NCBI GenBank assembly: GCA_027625915.1
Contig: JANTQA010000012.1
Span: 13,292,501 to 13,356,500 of the forward strand
Direction: 5' to 3'
Length of the DNA stretch: 64,000 nt
From: Anaeramoeba flamelloides
Lineage: Eukaryota > Metamonada > Anaeramoebidae
How positions within the stretch are numbered: position 1 is the first letter of the stretch; every line of letters starts with the position of its first letter. The translations under genes and the position numbers were made by a program. Below the pieces are notes generated by a model. That model did no database searches. It saw only the letters and a list, made by a program, of their open reading frames with translations, and was not told the origin of the DNA. This document shows positions 24,062-35,386 of this stretch, one piece after another.

Positions 24062-24490
24062 AATTATTTATTTATTGTGAGAAAGGAGTAATCAAAGAAA
24101 ATTTACTAAATAAAAAAAGAGAAGAAGAAAAATAAACAAAACATTAAAGTAAAAAAATATTATATCATTTACATGACCAAATTAAAAATTATCAACTGTC
24201 GTTAGGTTTTCCGGGATTAGAAATAATTTAGTAAAATCAAGGATTTTACTAAATTATATCGAATCCTGGAAAAGCGCCGTTAGGTTTTTTTTACTTTTTG
24301 AAATGTAAATAAAATTTATTTAATTTTCTTTACATTACAAAAAGTTAAAAAAACCTAGGCACTCTACGGCACTCTACGGCACTCCCACTGAAACAGGAGG
24401 AGTACAAACCCGATAGAAAGATTATTAATAATAAGATTCCACAAACTGTGATTAATAAATTGGTATTCCACGAATCCGAAAAGTGGGGCA
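24062..24490 (-). mobile_element. SINE-like retroposon copy carrying a hairpin-cassette insertion
   Basis: The reverse complement starts GTGCCCCACTTTTCGGATTC, continues through a TTATTAATAATCTTTCTATC block and ends TTTCTCACAATAAATAAAT. The same sequence, without the hairpin cassette (24196-24389), is at 52938-53213, where it ends in a long AAAT array. A more diverged copy is at 55020-55265. A fixed 5-prime end and a simple A-rich tail suggest a SINE or other LINE-mobilised repeat. No tRNA-type promoter boxes were recognised. Confidence 0.55.
24196..24389 (+). mobile_element. hairpin cassette inserted in the retroposon
   Basis: Two adjacent palindromes. The first has 32-nt arms (24207-24238 and 24242-24273, three mismatches, 3-nt loop). 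The second has 27-28-nt arms (24282-24308 and 24329-24356) bounded by AGGTTTTTTT and AAAAAAACCT. They are preceded by GTCGTTAGG and followed by AGGCACTCTACGGCACTCTA, i.e. tandem CACTCTACGG decamers. The two related retroposon copies lack this block, which shows it is an insertion. Confidence 0.7.
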
Positions 24491-24593
24491 CAAAAAATAA
24501 AAAATTTCTTTAGAAAATACCAACATAAGAAAATAATGATACACTTGATTTTAATTTAAAAGTAAATATAAAATTAGAAGAAAAGTTAGTTTA

Positions 24594-25718
24594 AGTCAGT
24601 TCTACCTTTAATTTATATATTTAGAAACAACATTAAGGGACTAGTCTCTATTAATTTTTTTTTTGGTAAATTTAATATAGATTTAGAATTTTTTTTTCCA
24701 ATTACTTAGATATGAAATCAAAGTGAAAAAATTCTTTGTATACTAATGAAATCTCGATAAATGACATTCATTAAATTTAGTTATTTTTTTTTATGGAAAT
24801 AAAAAAAATTTACATTTTTTGGCTTTTTTGAAAGTTGCTTTTTTTCAACTTTTCACAAAAATAGAAAAAATAAAAAAAAAATCTGATCAAGAAAGCAAAA
24901 CCTTGTTGTTTTTTTGGAAGACCTATAAAAAATAGTTTGAAAAATAAACCTGAAAAGGTTTTTTTGGATTTGCATGAAAAAACAGTTTTATTCGAATTAA
25001 AATATGCAGTATATGCTTTACTCAAAATAATAGATTTTCTTTTTTTACTTGTACCATTCTTTTTTTTTATGAATCTACTTTTTCAGTTTACACTCTTTTT
25101 TTTGTTAGATTTGAAGTTTTTTTAAGTATTCCCAAATTATCATTCGAAAAGTTTTTGTCAGAGTCAAAAAAAATAAAAGAAAAGAAGAATTATTTTTTTA
25201 AAAAGTAATTATTGATAAAACAAATTGAGTTCTTTATAGAGTCAAATTGGATAAATAGAAGTGAATAAGAAAATATTCACTAGTTTTAAATTATTTTTCG
25301 TTGTTCAAAACGAGAATAAATATTATTTTTAAGAAAATAATCAAATCGAAAATTAATCAAAAAATTCTCATCCGTTAAAAATATTTTTTTTTAAAAATTT
25401 TTTAAAAGTCACTTTTTTTGACAGAATTGTAAAATTTAAAAAAAAACAAGAACTTAAAGTTCTAACATTGAAAAAACCTGTCAATTTTTAATTTTAAACA
25501 TATTTCAATATAAATATTCCTTATTTAGTTATTGGTCAAAAAAAAAAAATAATAGAGACTAGCCCCTTAAGGCAAAAAAATTCCAAATTAAGGTACTTTT
25601 TTCTATTTTTCTTTTACAATTTATTTGACTAGAATTTAGTATTTCTACTTTAATTTAGTTTTTTTTCTGTACAAAGTGTATTTTGTTAAAATTTGTATCT
25701 TAAAGGTGGAACTGACTA
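24594..25718. mobile_element. MITE family A copy split by a TTAA element
   Basis: The left part (24594-24636, AGTCAGTTCTACCTTTAA) and right part (25571-25718, ending GGTGGAACTGACTA) add up to 191 bp, the normal family A length. TA dinucleotides flank both outer ends. The two halves are separated by the TTAA-flanked element. Confidence 0.8.
24637..25566. mobile_element. 930-bp TTAA-flanked element nested in a MITE
   Basis: TTAA lies on both sides (24633-24636, 25567-25570). The terminal inverted repeats are GGGACTAGTCTCTATTA at the left and GGGGCTAGTCTCTATTA when the right end is reversed. This fits a piggyBac-type non-autonomous element. Short frames on both strands around 24810-25125 are not recognisable proteins. 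A single matching end (CTAGCCCC followed by TTAA) is present at 52116-52127. Confidence 0.8.
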
Positions 25719-25892
25719 TATAAAATATTTTTAATAGAAAAAAAAACAAGACAATGACATATTTTGCATTTTTTTCGAAACATTCAAATAGTTTAAAACC
25801 CAACAAATGAAATACTTGAAAGAATTCTATAAGCGACCATAATAAAATTATTAATAAACTTGAAATTAACATAAATTTTGAAATCAAAGATA

Positions 25893-26088
25893 CAGTCAGT
25901 TTCACCTTTAAGATACAAACTTTCAACGAAATTTAAGGCACAAAAAAAATCTCAAATTAAAGCACAAAACTCAAATTCTAGTAAAAATAAATTGTAAAAA
26001 AAAAATTACAAATTTTGTGCCTTAATTTGAGATTTTTTTGTGCCTTAAATTTCGTTGAAAGTTTGTGTCTTAAAAGTGAAACTGACTG
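25893..26088. mobile_element. TA-flanked MITE, family A copy
   Basis: 196 bp. Ends CAGTCAGTTTCAC and GTGAAACTGACTG, flanked by TA. Nearly palindromic, with inverted AAATTTAAGGCACAAAA blocks around a 30-bp centre. Confidence 0.88.
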
Positions 26089-26539
26089 TAACGATAAAAT
26101 TAAAGATATCCCAAAAAATGAAAATTAATAATTTGATTCACAAATAATTTGATAAAAATACAATATTCTATAAAATCAAAACAAAGAATGAATAAACACA
26201 AAAAATTTTTAAAATTATTTTTTCAAATGAAAAAGGGACATAAAAGAAAACCTTAAACGATGTTATAGAATATTCGACCACTTTTTTAAAAAAAAATGTT
26301 ATTATTTTATATAAAGTAGATAATTTTTTAAAAAATTAATTATACAAGTGCTAAATACTAATAATATCAATTGTATATATATACATATATATATATATAT
26401 AAATTTATAAAAAATTGTTATATCTAATTAACTTTTAGGAATTGTTTGATCAAGATTAAAAAAAAATATATAAATTCTAAAAATAAAAATAAATAAATAT
26501 TGAATACAAAATCAGAATTTGCTAAAATAAGTTTATAGT

Positions 26540-26825
26540 ATCTAATCATTCCATAATTCAAATACCAGCAAAATTTAAACAAATTTACCAATGAATTGTT
26601 TTGTTTTGCTCTCTCGAAAATTTTTAACACACCGATAATTTATTAGTATTGATGATTATTTTAATTGATTTATGGATATTGTAATTTATAAACGATCGTT
26701 AATATTCGAATTAGCGAAGGGTTCTAATTTGGGTATTTCTTCTTGAATTGATTAAATAAGATTATTTTTACAAAAAATTGAATTTTGGTTCGTTATAAAT
26801 TTTGAATTAGTGTCTAATTCTTATA
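26540..26825 (+). repeat. partial repeat shared with 11660-11940 and 285-608
   Basis: Shares TTTTAACACACCGATAATTT, TTTATTAGTATTGATGATTA and GGTATTTCTTCTTGAATTGA type stretches with the other two copies. The element ends are not preserved on the left. No coding potential. Confidence 0.6.
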
Positions 26826-27690
26826 AATCACAAAATGTGGGAAATGAAACTAAAAATTTTTCAGTTTTTAATTATAAAATAACTGTATTGTGATCAGTTC
26901 CGATTAATAAATGAATTATTTATTTCGATACCCAAATATTTTACTAATTATCTGCTGAAAAACAGCAAGGGTCTTTATAAAATTAAGGAAAATGGAAATT
27001 TTTAGAGATTATTAAGTCCTTCTTTATTGGGTTATAGAATAAAATTTCATGTGTTTTCCTTACTTGCATTTGAAATTTATGTAAGAGAAAATTTCAGCTG
27101 ATTATATTTCTTTAACATTCTGAAATCTGAGTTTCATTTAGGATTTTTGTTTGCCTAATATATAATCTAATAAAGATATATCTCAGAAAAAAGGAAGAAA
27201 CAAATAAATTGATGGAAAAAATTACAATCTATTTCTTTGAATACCATAATTTGAACCAGAAAAAAAATATATATAATGAAGTGAAAATTTATTCCACATT
27301 ATTTTTTAAATACCATCCAAATTAAATAGTAATATTGGCCTTGTTGAAAAAAAGGGTGTGGGTCAATTCTGAGCCAAAAACCAATTTTTATACCTGTTTT
27401 GTTGGTTTGAATACGGCAATGTTCAAATTATTGTATAAGTGATCAACCGCCAATTTCATTCAAAAGTTAAAAATGTGTAAACAATTTGACATTTTTACCA
27501 ATTTGGATATATCAGTAAAAAGGGGTTTGTTTATTTAATGAAATTAGTTTTCAAAATGCTAATAAAGCTAAAAAAAAGAAGGAAAGAAAAATAATTAAAA
27601 GGAAAAAGGTTATTCGATATTCCCCAAAGAGTAAAAATATATTAATTAATTCAGGTGTTTTGATTTGTTTTTTTGTGCAAAGTTTTTAAA

Positions 27691-28380
27691 ATGGGTCAAT
27701 ATTCTTTCTTTGATCCACTTTCTTGTTCGTGGTGAGTATTCATTTGTTTTTAAGTCAAGTCTTTTGGATTAAAGAAGAAATTAAAAAGAGAAAATCCAAA
27801 ATAAAATAATAAAGCAAGTTGAAAGAAAAATGTTTTTTGTTTTGCAAAAAAATTTAAAGTAAAATTTGAAAAAAAAAAAAAAAAAAACAAAAGATTTACA
27901 TCAAACATGAAATATCTGTCAAGTTATCAATAAAATTATAAATCTCATTAATGTCATGTTTGTGGTTTCGTTTTCTTGTTTTTTCAGTTAATTTATGTTC
28001 AAAAATGGAAGAAATGCCTATTGAATCCAAAATTATTTGTTTATGAAAAAATGAGATTATATTTTGATTCTCAAGAAGAAAAAAAAAAAAAGAAGAAGAT
28101 TAAAGGAAAAACAAACCATTCATGGCTGCAGTTATTGTTGGATAGTCGTAGTAAGTTCGTGAGTTTCTATAATCTGTGTCTTGGATTAATACAATAGTAT
28201 GCTTTTGTTTTTGTGACATTTGGAAAGTTTCTATGCAGAGAAATCAAAAAAAAAAAAAGCAAATTATCAAAAAATGATCATTTAAATTATGGATGTTATA
28301 ATTTGGTTTTGGATCTCGAATTAAAAATGGTACTGACAACATTTGAAGAAGATGAAGACAAAACAAGAAAAAATTTTTAA
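27691..28380 (+). CDS. hypothetical small gene, tentative exon set
   Basis: Three exon-like pieces on one strand. The first starts at ATG 27691 (MGQYSFFDPLSCS) and ends at a perfect GTGAGT donor (27732). The second, 27988-28150, follows a TTTTTTCAG acceptor, reads LIYVQKWKKCLLNPKLFVYE and later HSWLQLLLDSR, and ends at a strong GTAAGT donor. The third lies after an acceptor near 28238-28240 and ends YNLVLDLELKMVLTTFEEDE plus a short tail at the stop 28378-28380. The first two do not join in phase, so an exon is missing, the start is wrong, or an A-run is miscounted. An N-terminal MG could be myristoylated. I do not recognise the family. Lysine runs follow the A tracts. Confidence 0.4.
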
Positions 28381-29996
28381 TATTTCAAATTGGATTGATT
28401 TTTTGAGCACGATCTAAGCCAGTATAAAATCAGGTATAAACTATCAAACATCAAAAACAAACTTTATTATTTTATTTCTAAAATCGATTTGATTTCTTTC
28501 ACTTCGCTTGGAATACAAGGGTATTGATTTTTTCTGGAACTTTTTCATAGTCTCACTTAGATCTATTTTTAAGGGGGGAGATCAAATTAATTACTTCCAT
28601 ACTTTTATAAAAGTTTTTACAATATCAAAAATAACCAAATTGTATTACAAGAAATAAATTATATAAAACTATTAATCTTTCCTTTCAAAAGTTCCATTTT
28701 TCTTTTGATCTTATTAAATAATATTGTACAAACTCTATAAACCTTGTGTTTCAAATAAAAAATTTTGATTCTTATTCTCGAAATCTTCTAGATTAATGAT
28801 CAAAGAAACAAACACTATCAATAAGTAAATTAGACTTTAGCTTTTAAAACTACTATTAAAAGTCCAAAACTAAAAACAAAATTATCAAATGTACAAATTT
28901 TCTCTAATAATAGATACAATTTTTGAGAAAATTTTTATCACTCAAATTATCAATTAAAATTTAGAAAATTACCAAAATTGTCAACTAATAATATTCCAAA
29001 TTTAAACATTAACTTGTGCTATCAAGAAGTTTTACTTTTAAAAAAAAAAATACTTATTCAGATATAGAGAATAAAAAAAGATTATATAAGCAAGGGATCA
29101 AAATGAATTATTATAATGACCTTTGTATAACATTTTTGACAATGAACAATAATATCACTAATTTCTTTCACTTTACCAAAAAAATAAAAGAATCAAAATA
29201 AAAAATGAATAAAAATACCAATAAACAAAGAAAAATAACAGCCTTAAAAATTACAGAAAAAAACATAATGAAGAATTTTCAAGATTTTTTTAAAACCCCA
29301 TACGTTAAAACAGTTCAAGAATTGTAAATTTAAATAAAAAAAAAAAGAAAAACAATAGAATTTTATTTAAAACATAACAAATCTTTATTCAGAAAATTTC
29401 AATTCAAAGAGAATTTCAAAGATCCTTACATTTCCAGTGTTTATTTACATTAAAACAGATATTTTTTTTTTTATTTAGAATAAGTTCAAAATTGAAAAGG
29501 GGAAAAGAAATAAATTGCTTTGGTATTTTTTCTTCAATTTCTTCACATTTAAACTTATATTGACATGACCAACAAAAATAACTTCAATAGAGAGTTAGTA
29601 TTCCTAAACAAAAAATAACAATAAAATTTCCTTTGTCCTAAAAATAGAAAGTAAAAAGCATTGAAAAATATTCCCATCATTGTTTAAATCTTGTATAGGT
29701 TTAAATTTCGCTTTTTAGAATGAGAGTTTCTTTTTGTTTGAAAAGTTAAATAAAACTTTTCTGAATATTTTTATACTATACCTTTTAACATTTCTGAACT
29801 CAAAAAAGGGAAATGCTTTTAATTTGATGATTTTTGAAACATAAAGGATTAAAATTGGTGTTATTTTTTAATACAGATTAAAAACTTTGAAAAAATATTT
29901 TGATTTTTAAATAAAGAATATTATTGAAACTTAATATATTAATTTTTATTTTGTAAAATTTACAAAAAACCTAAATTTAATCAATATTTATCAATA

Positions 29997-30193
29997 CAGT
30001 CAGTTCAGTTTATAATACACATACTAACAAGAGAATTTCAGTTACAAAAAAATCTCGAAAACGAGGTATATTTTTTTATTATTCTTATTTACAAAGTTTA
30101 TTTTTTTTTAGAATTCTAAATATATACCTTAATTTGAGATGTTTTTGGGCAAGAAGTCTGATTGTAATATGGAAATAAAAGCGGAACTATGAT
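29997..30193. mobile_element. MITE family A, eroded copy
   Basis: The left end CAGTCAGTTCAGTTT after TA is good. The interior contains CTTAATTTGAGATGTTTTTG; the right end (AAAGCGGAACTATG) has lost the GACTG. Confidence 0.5.
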
Positions 30194-32250
30194 TTTTATT
30201 GTTTTTCAATTCTCTGAAGATTAAAACATATCTTACCAATAAAAACTAATAAATAATCAACATAATGTAGTGTATTTATAGTCATTAGAGATACAATAAA
30301 AAATAACAATAACCCAAAAGATAAATAATAAATAATTTAACAATATTTTTACTTGGGTGTGTCTAATAGTAACTGGCCTTATTTTAATGAATTTTAAAAA
30401 ATATGCTGATTATTATTCTAGATAAGTTATGTTTTTTTAATATCACCTATAGAGAATTATAATCAGTTTATTTTTGAGAAATGAACAAAATTACATGGGT
30501 TATTAATTGAAACCGGCTTGTTAATATCATTAATTAATATAAAATGGTAAAGCAAACATTAAAAAAATAAATTATATTTCCAATTTTAATTTAGAAAATA
30601 AATAACAAAAAATGTAAAAAATTATACCATTTTTTTTAATAATTTTGGAAAATTTTCCCTGATACTAAATTTCCCAAAATCATCTTTAAATTACCAAACT
30701 CAAACAAAAATATCATTTTGAAATAGAAATTTTCAACTAGTATTTTTTTTTATTAATGTTTTTGAAAAAACCTTTAAATTGGATGTGTTGTGTAATTCAG
30801 TTACTCTGTTAATTTTCACTTTTTTTGAAAATTAGTATAAGATGCTCTACTTGATCTACATAAAATTTACTAATTTTATTTATCCCACAACTCTTCTAAT
30901 TTTAATAATTAGAAACTCTCGACATCATCCTAAAAAGTTATTATAGTTTATAAAAATTAACAATTCAAAATTTGAAAATTTCCAAAATTGAAAGAATAAG
31001 GAAGTTGTGGCAAGAAGCTGATCTAAAGGATGAGCTAATTAAATCATCTAATTAGAAATGTAATTTTTGGTCATTTTTTTAGCTGGGGTCATAAGAAAAT
31101 GATACTTTTTATAATAAATAAAATCGTTATTAAAGGATTTTTGGTAATATTGGCATGCAATGGGTTCCAAAAAATTCCAGTGAAGTTTGATGTTTTTTAC
31201 TATTTAAAATTAAGTATTTTTTGATTAAGGGACAAATTTTTTATAAAAAAAAATTTTTTTTTTTTTTAATTTCGAATGAAATATTATGATATCACAAAAA
31301 ACTTAATAAAAACTTTTACAAAAAATGAAAAGTAATTTTCAAATTATTTTTTTATTGTAGGTACCTATACCATTATTAATTTTAAAATTTTATTTTTAAA
31401 AAAAATTGTTTATAAAATCTAGATCTTAGAATCCTAAGATAATAATTTAAATGAAAAAATATTTTAAGGATAATTCGGTTATTTTGGGTTCTTAAGTGAT
31501 ATGTCTTTATAAGGGGTATAATTATTGGGTTTTTAATACTGGTTTCCTTTATTTTTATTCAATAAAGAACCAAGTTTGATATTTGAAATAATTTCATGGT
31601 CGATTTGGAATGATTGTTTTTATTCAAAATAAGTTCATGGTCGCCTTTGAACTAGTCAATTAATGCTTTTATTTGAATTAGAAAATCTGAAATAATTTCA
31701 CTTCGTTTTTAATTTCTTATTTTATAATAAGTTTTTAAATTACAACCTACTTCTTTTGGGAACTCTATTTATCAAAAAAAAAAAAAAAATCTAGGAAATC
31801 AAGTGTAAATTTTTTCTTATTGGAAGTAGTGAAAAAAATACTGGACCTGAGAATAATCATTGAAAAGACTTTTAATTGTTGAAATTAGTGAAAATTTTGT
31901 ATAATTTCATTTATTTAAAATCAAATCCTTTTTTTAAGATTCAAACTTTTGAAAATTATAACTCAACCGCTTATTAGAATGATGATAATGAAATTACACT
32001 TGTTCAAAATATCATTCAATCAATCAAAAAAACAAGAAAAAAATATATCCTTTTCCAAACTCTAGTAAACTTTGATAAAACTCAATTTCGTTTTCAAAAA
32101 AAGTTGATCTACTTTATCTATAAAACAGTTAATTGGGTATAATAGAGACCCAACTTTAATGAACTTTAGGTGGGTTTATTACTAAATTTCATAAAATATT
32201 TCTTATTTTTTTTTATTATTATTTTGAAGGGGGGGGTAATTTCCTCTTAC
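30194..32250. other. AT-rich region without recognisable genes
   Basis: No frame or splice-bounded exon could be supported. 32140-32240 contains AACTTTAGGTGGGTTTATTA, shared in reverse with 9750-9790, so a further repeat family is present. A run of eight G ends at 32236. Confidence 0.5.
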
Positions 32251-32435
32251 AGTCGTTAGGTTTTTTGTAATTTAGGAAATAAATTGAAAATTTATTTAAT
32301 TTTGTGTTTATTTCTTAAATTAAAAAAAAAAACGCGTTGTCTTTTCCAGAATTCAAAACAATTAGGTAAAATCTATGATTGTACTCTATTCTTTTGAATT
32401 CTGGAAAAGATAGGTACTTGACGACACTTCCTTAA
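32250..32435 (+). mobile_element. hairpin cassette, locus 2
   Basis: Begins GTCGTTAGG like the cassette at 24 kb. The first hairpin has arms 32258-32283 and 32308-32331 (TTTAATTT/AATTTAGG type). The second has perfect 19-nt arms, 32340-32358 and 32392-32410 (TCTTTTCCAGAATTCAAAA). It is followed by GACGACACTT. The two hairpin types occur in the opposite order to the 24-kb cassette. Confidence 0.65.
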
Positions 32436-32631
32436 TTCCTAAATTTTTGTATAGAAATTTCAATATAGAGTCATAAATTTCTGTATCATTAACTAATGAT
32501 AAAATAAATAATGACTCTTTATTTGGAATAATTTCAAGAATATTATTCTTTAATTGCTATTTATTTTTGTTTATTTGAATTAATTTCTTAATTCAAAATT
32601 TTTCGATTTTCTTTATAGAAGGGACTAGTTT

Positions 32632-32720
32632 AGGTTTTTTTAATTTAAGAAAGAAACACAAAATTTATTTAATTTTCTGTTTATTTATTGATTAAAAAAA
32701 CCTAGGCACTCTACGGCACT
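32632..32720 (+). mobile_element. hairpin cassette, locus 3
   Basis: A palindrome 32632-32703 bounded by AGGTTTTTTT and AAAAAAACCT with AATTTAAGAAA-type arms, followed by AGGCACTCTACGGCACT (32704-32720). Confidence 0.7.
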
Positions 32721-32930
32721 TGGCGACACGATCCCAAAGAATATTTTCGATATCTTCTATCATTTCCAGATTAGAATGATTTTTACATAAGTTGTAGAAT
32801 TTTGTTTTTAATTTATTTTTATCATTAACATATAAATATCTGCTTAGATAATTTTTGAGATTACTCAATTTTAAAATGGAAGTTAAGCCTACCAATTTTA
32901 AATATTTTTCTTCTTTGGGTTTTTTTTTAA
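32708..32930 (-). pseudogene. gene fragment captured between hairpin cassettes
   Basis: A minus-strand frame of about 70 codons with convincing protein character: KLVGLTSILKLSNLKNYLSR, then FYNLCKNHSNLEMIEDIENI, then LWDRVA. It has no proper start or end; it runs into a hairpin cassette on each side. The pattern of leucines and an LKNYLSRYL-type helix loosely recalls the junction between BTB and BACK domains, but this is only an impression. It is probably a remnant of a host gene flanked or transduced by the cassettes. Confidence 0.4.
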
Positions 32931-33002
32931 TTTAAGAAATGTGAATAAATTTTTTTGATTATTATTTAAATTAAAAAAAACCTAGGCACTCAAAGGCACT
33001 CT
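32917..33002 (+). mobile_element. hairpin cassette, locus 4
   Basis: A palindrome with GGTTTTTTTTTAATTTAAG and TTTAAATTAAAAAAAACC arms, followed by AGGCACTCAAAGGCACT. It has the same boundaries as locus 3, in the same orientation, on the other side of the captured fragment. Confidence 0.65.
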
Positions 33003-34078
33003 GCAAATTAATTGTTTGTTGATATTGTTATTATACCTAATAATTTTTTATATATTCTTGACCTTTCCATCGAGAGCATTTTATAATTAATTTTTGTCTA
33101 AACTTATTTCAATTTGCATTTAATAATTTTAAATTTTCTATTTCCCATTAATATTTTCATCTTTTTTCAAAATATTTGGTTATTTATCAAAAGAGTTTTT
33201 TTGAAAATAAATGAAATTACTGAACAATTTTACTAATATTCACAATTAAAAATCTTTTCAAGGATTATTTTCCTGTTGGGTATTTTTTTTCCCTACTATC
33301 AGATCAGAAAACTAGTAATACAGTGATCAAAATAATGTATTGAACAAGCACTATAATCCATCTTTCAAAATATAATCCGTGATTTTTTTTCTTCTTGTTC
33401 CAATGTAACATCCAATTAATGACCCAATAGTATACTTAATTTTAAATCAATTTTGATCGTAAACTCTTTGACATTATCAGTTTATTTTAAATTATTCATG
33501 CAATTAGTTGAAAATTTTAAGTACTTTTCTCAATTTTTCTCAAATTTTGTTTTGATGATAAAAATTTTCTTAAAAAATTTAATCTCTTTTTTGAGATAAA
33601 TTTTGCAATTTGATCCTTCATTTGAAGAATTTCTTATTAAATAATAGAAATTGAAGAAACCAATACCATGTATTTTTTAGGTTTTAATGTTAGTTTTTTT
33701 TGGTTAATGTATAGGTCTTCTATAACAAAGAAACAGACTTTTTATTTGAAACACAGATTAAAATTTTCAACACACATTATTTAGACAACAGTCTTTAAAG
33801 TACATCAGAAAAAAGAAATTTCGAAGGTATTTGAAAATTTCTAGTTTTCTGTCTGACAATTACGTTAGATGTCAAAAAATTAATAGTCGAAATATTTTAC
33901 CGAAAAAGCGAAAAAAAAAAAAATAAAAAGGGAATCTTTAAAATATTCTATCTGAGAATCAAGTTGTAAAATTGTTTTGAATTCTTACATTCGTAAAAAC
34001 AGTTCTATTTAACAATGAAAAAATTTACTCTGAAATGATTCATTTTTTTTTTTTCCTCATTTCAAAAAATATTTAGGA

Positions 34079-35386
34079 ATGAGTTATAAAGAGAATTTGA
34101 ATGTGGTATTTTTGGGTCATGTTGACTGTGGAAAGTCAACAATTATTGGGCACTTTGCACAATTGTTAGGAAAAGTAACTGAAAAAGAAATGCTAAAACT
34201 TGAGAAAGAATCTAACGAACTAGGGAAAGGATCTTTTAAATATGCATGGGTACTTGACAAAAACAGAGAGGAAAGGGAACGAGGAATAACAATAAATACG
34301 TCGCATCTCAATATCGAGCTAAAATCCAAAATGGTTAACATGATCGATGTCCCTGGCCACCGAAACTTTATGAAAAACTTGCTGGCTGGCGTTTCGCAAG
34401 CTGACATTGCTGTTATAGTTATAGCTGCAACCACTGGCGAGTTTGAGGTAGGCATTTCAAAATATGGGCAAACAAGAGAGCATCTCCTGATCGCCTCAGC
34501 AATGGGTATTAAAAGGCTTATTATTCTTGTCAACAAAATGGACGGTTGGGGTGTTAAATTTTCGGTCGAACGATTCCACGAAATCAAAAAAGAAATGCAG
34601 AGGCTACTCAAAAAGCATGGGTTCAACCCCAAAAGCATCCCGTTTATCCCAATCTCGGGATGGTGTGGTCATAACTTGACAGAACCACATTCCACTGATA
34701 TGCAGTGGTACAAGGGAGAAACGTTACTGTCTACACTGGAGTCTCTCAAGTGCCCCATAAGGGATATAGAGTTACCGTTGCGTATCCCAATTCTCGACGT
34801 TTTCAAAATTAGTGGGATTGGTATTGTTCCTGTCGGGAGAATTGAAACAGGCAGATTGGCGAAAAACCAGGTGATCAAATTTAGCCACTCCGATGATTCC
34901 TCGAAGGTGTATTCAATCGAGTCCTTCTGGAAGCCAAGAGAAGTGGCTATACCAGGTCATCTTGTTGGGTTCAATGTAAAGGGATTCGCCCGTCACCAAT
35001 TGCATCGGGGAATGGTTGTTGGTGATCCCAATAATGATCCCCCTTGCCTTGCTTCTCGGTTTACAGCAAAAATTACAATACTGAACCACCCTGGCAAACT
35101 AAAAGAAGGCTATACCCCAGTCTTTTATATTCATACCGCCAACTGCTCATGTAGATTTGATAAGATCCTTAAAGTTATCAACCCCGAAAATGCAGACGAA
35201 ATTATTGATGAAAACCCTACTTTTATCACAAAAGGCCAAACAGCAATTGTTGTTGTCAAGCCATCAAAGCCTCTCTCAGTTGAGATCTTTGGCAGGTATT
35301 CAAGGCTTAGTAGATTCGTAATTGGGGATTTAAGACAAACTATTGGATTTGGGATCATTAAAAGTGTCGAGAAATTTGAAAAATAA
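34079..35386 (+). CDS. divergent eEF1A-family translational GTPase
   Basis: An intronless 435-residue protein with the full three-domain layout of eEF1A. The G domain has GHVDCGKST (13-21), a DKNREERERGITI block ending at residue 72, DVPGHR (90-95), NKMD (152-155) and PISGW (191-195). The beta-barrel domain II (about 230-320) includes KISGIGIVPVGRIETG, NVKGF and GDPNNDPP. Domain III has the LNHPG, Y.P...HTA and IFGRYSRLSRFVIGDLRQTI region. eEF1A carries aminoacyl-tRNA to the ribosome. It differs from typical eEF1A at many usually fixed sites, for example DVPGHRNFMKN instead of DAPGHRDFIKN, and lacks the lysine-rich tail. A specialised paralogue is therefore more likely than the main factor. 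HBS1 and eRF3 are less likely, since no N-terminal extension exists and the spacing is eEF1A-like. A pyrimidine tract plus TTTAG directly before the ATG may be an acceptor for a leader intron. Confidence 0.88.
   Translation: MSYKENLNVVFLGHVDCGKSTIIGHFAQLLGKVTEKEMLKLEKESNELGKGSFKYAWVLDKNREERERGITINTSHLNIELKSKMVNMIDVPGHRNFMKNLLAGVSQADIAVIVIAATTGEFEVGISKYGQTREHLLIASAMGIKRLIILVNKMDGWGVKFSVERFHEIKKEMQRLLKKHGFNPKSIPFIPISGWCGHNLTEPHSTDMQWYKGETLLSTLESLKCPIRDIELPLRIPILDVFKISGIGIVPVGRIETGRLAKNQVIKFSHSDDSSKVYSIESFWKPREVAIPGHLVGFNVKGFARHQLHRGMVVGDPNNDPPCLASRFTAKITILNHPGKLKEGYTPVFYIHTANCSCRFDKILKVINPENADEIIDENPTFITKGQTAIVVVKPSKPLSVEIFGRYSRLSRFVIGDLRQTIGFGIIKSVEKFEK

Noticed and set aside
34117-34638. Long minus-strand open frame inside the eEF1A-like gene
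   Set aside because: It is antisense to a confidently identified coding region and has no family resemblance; a shadow frame.
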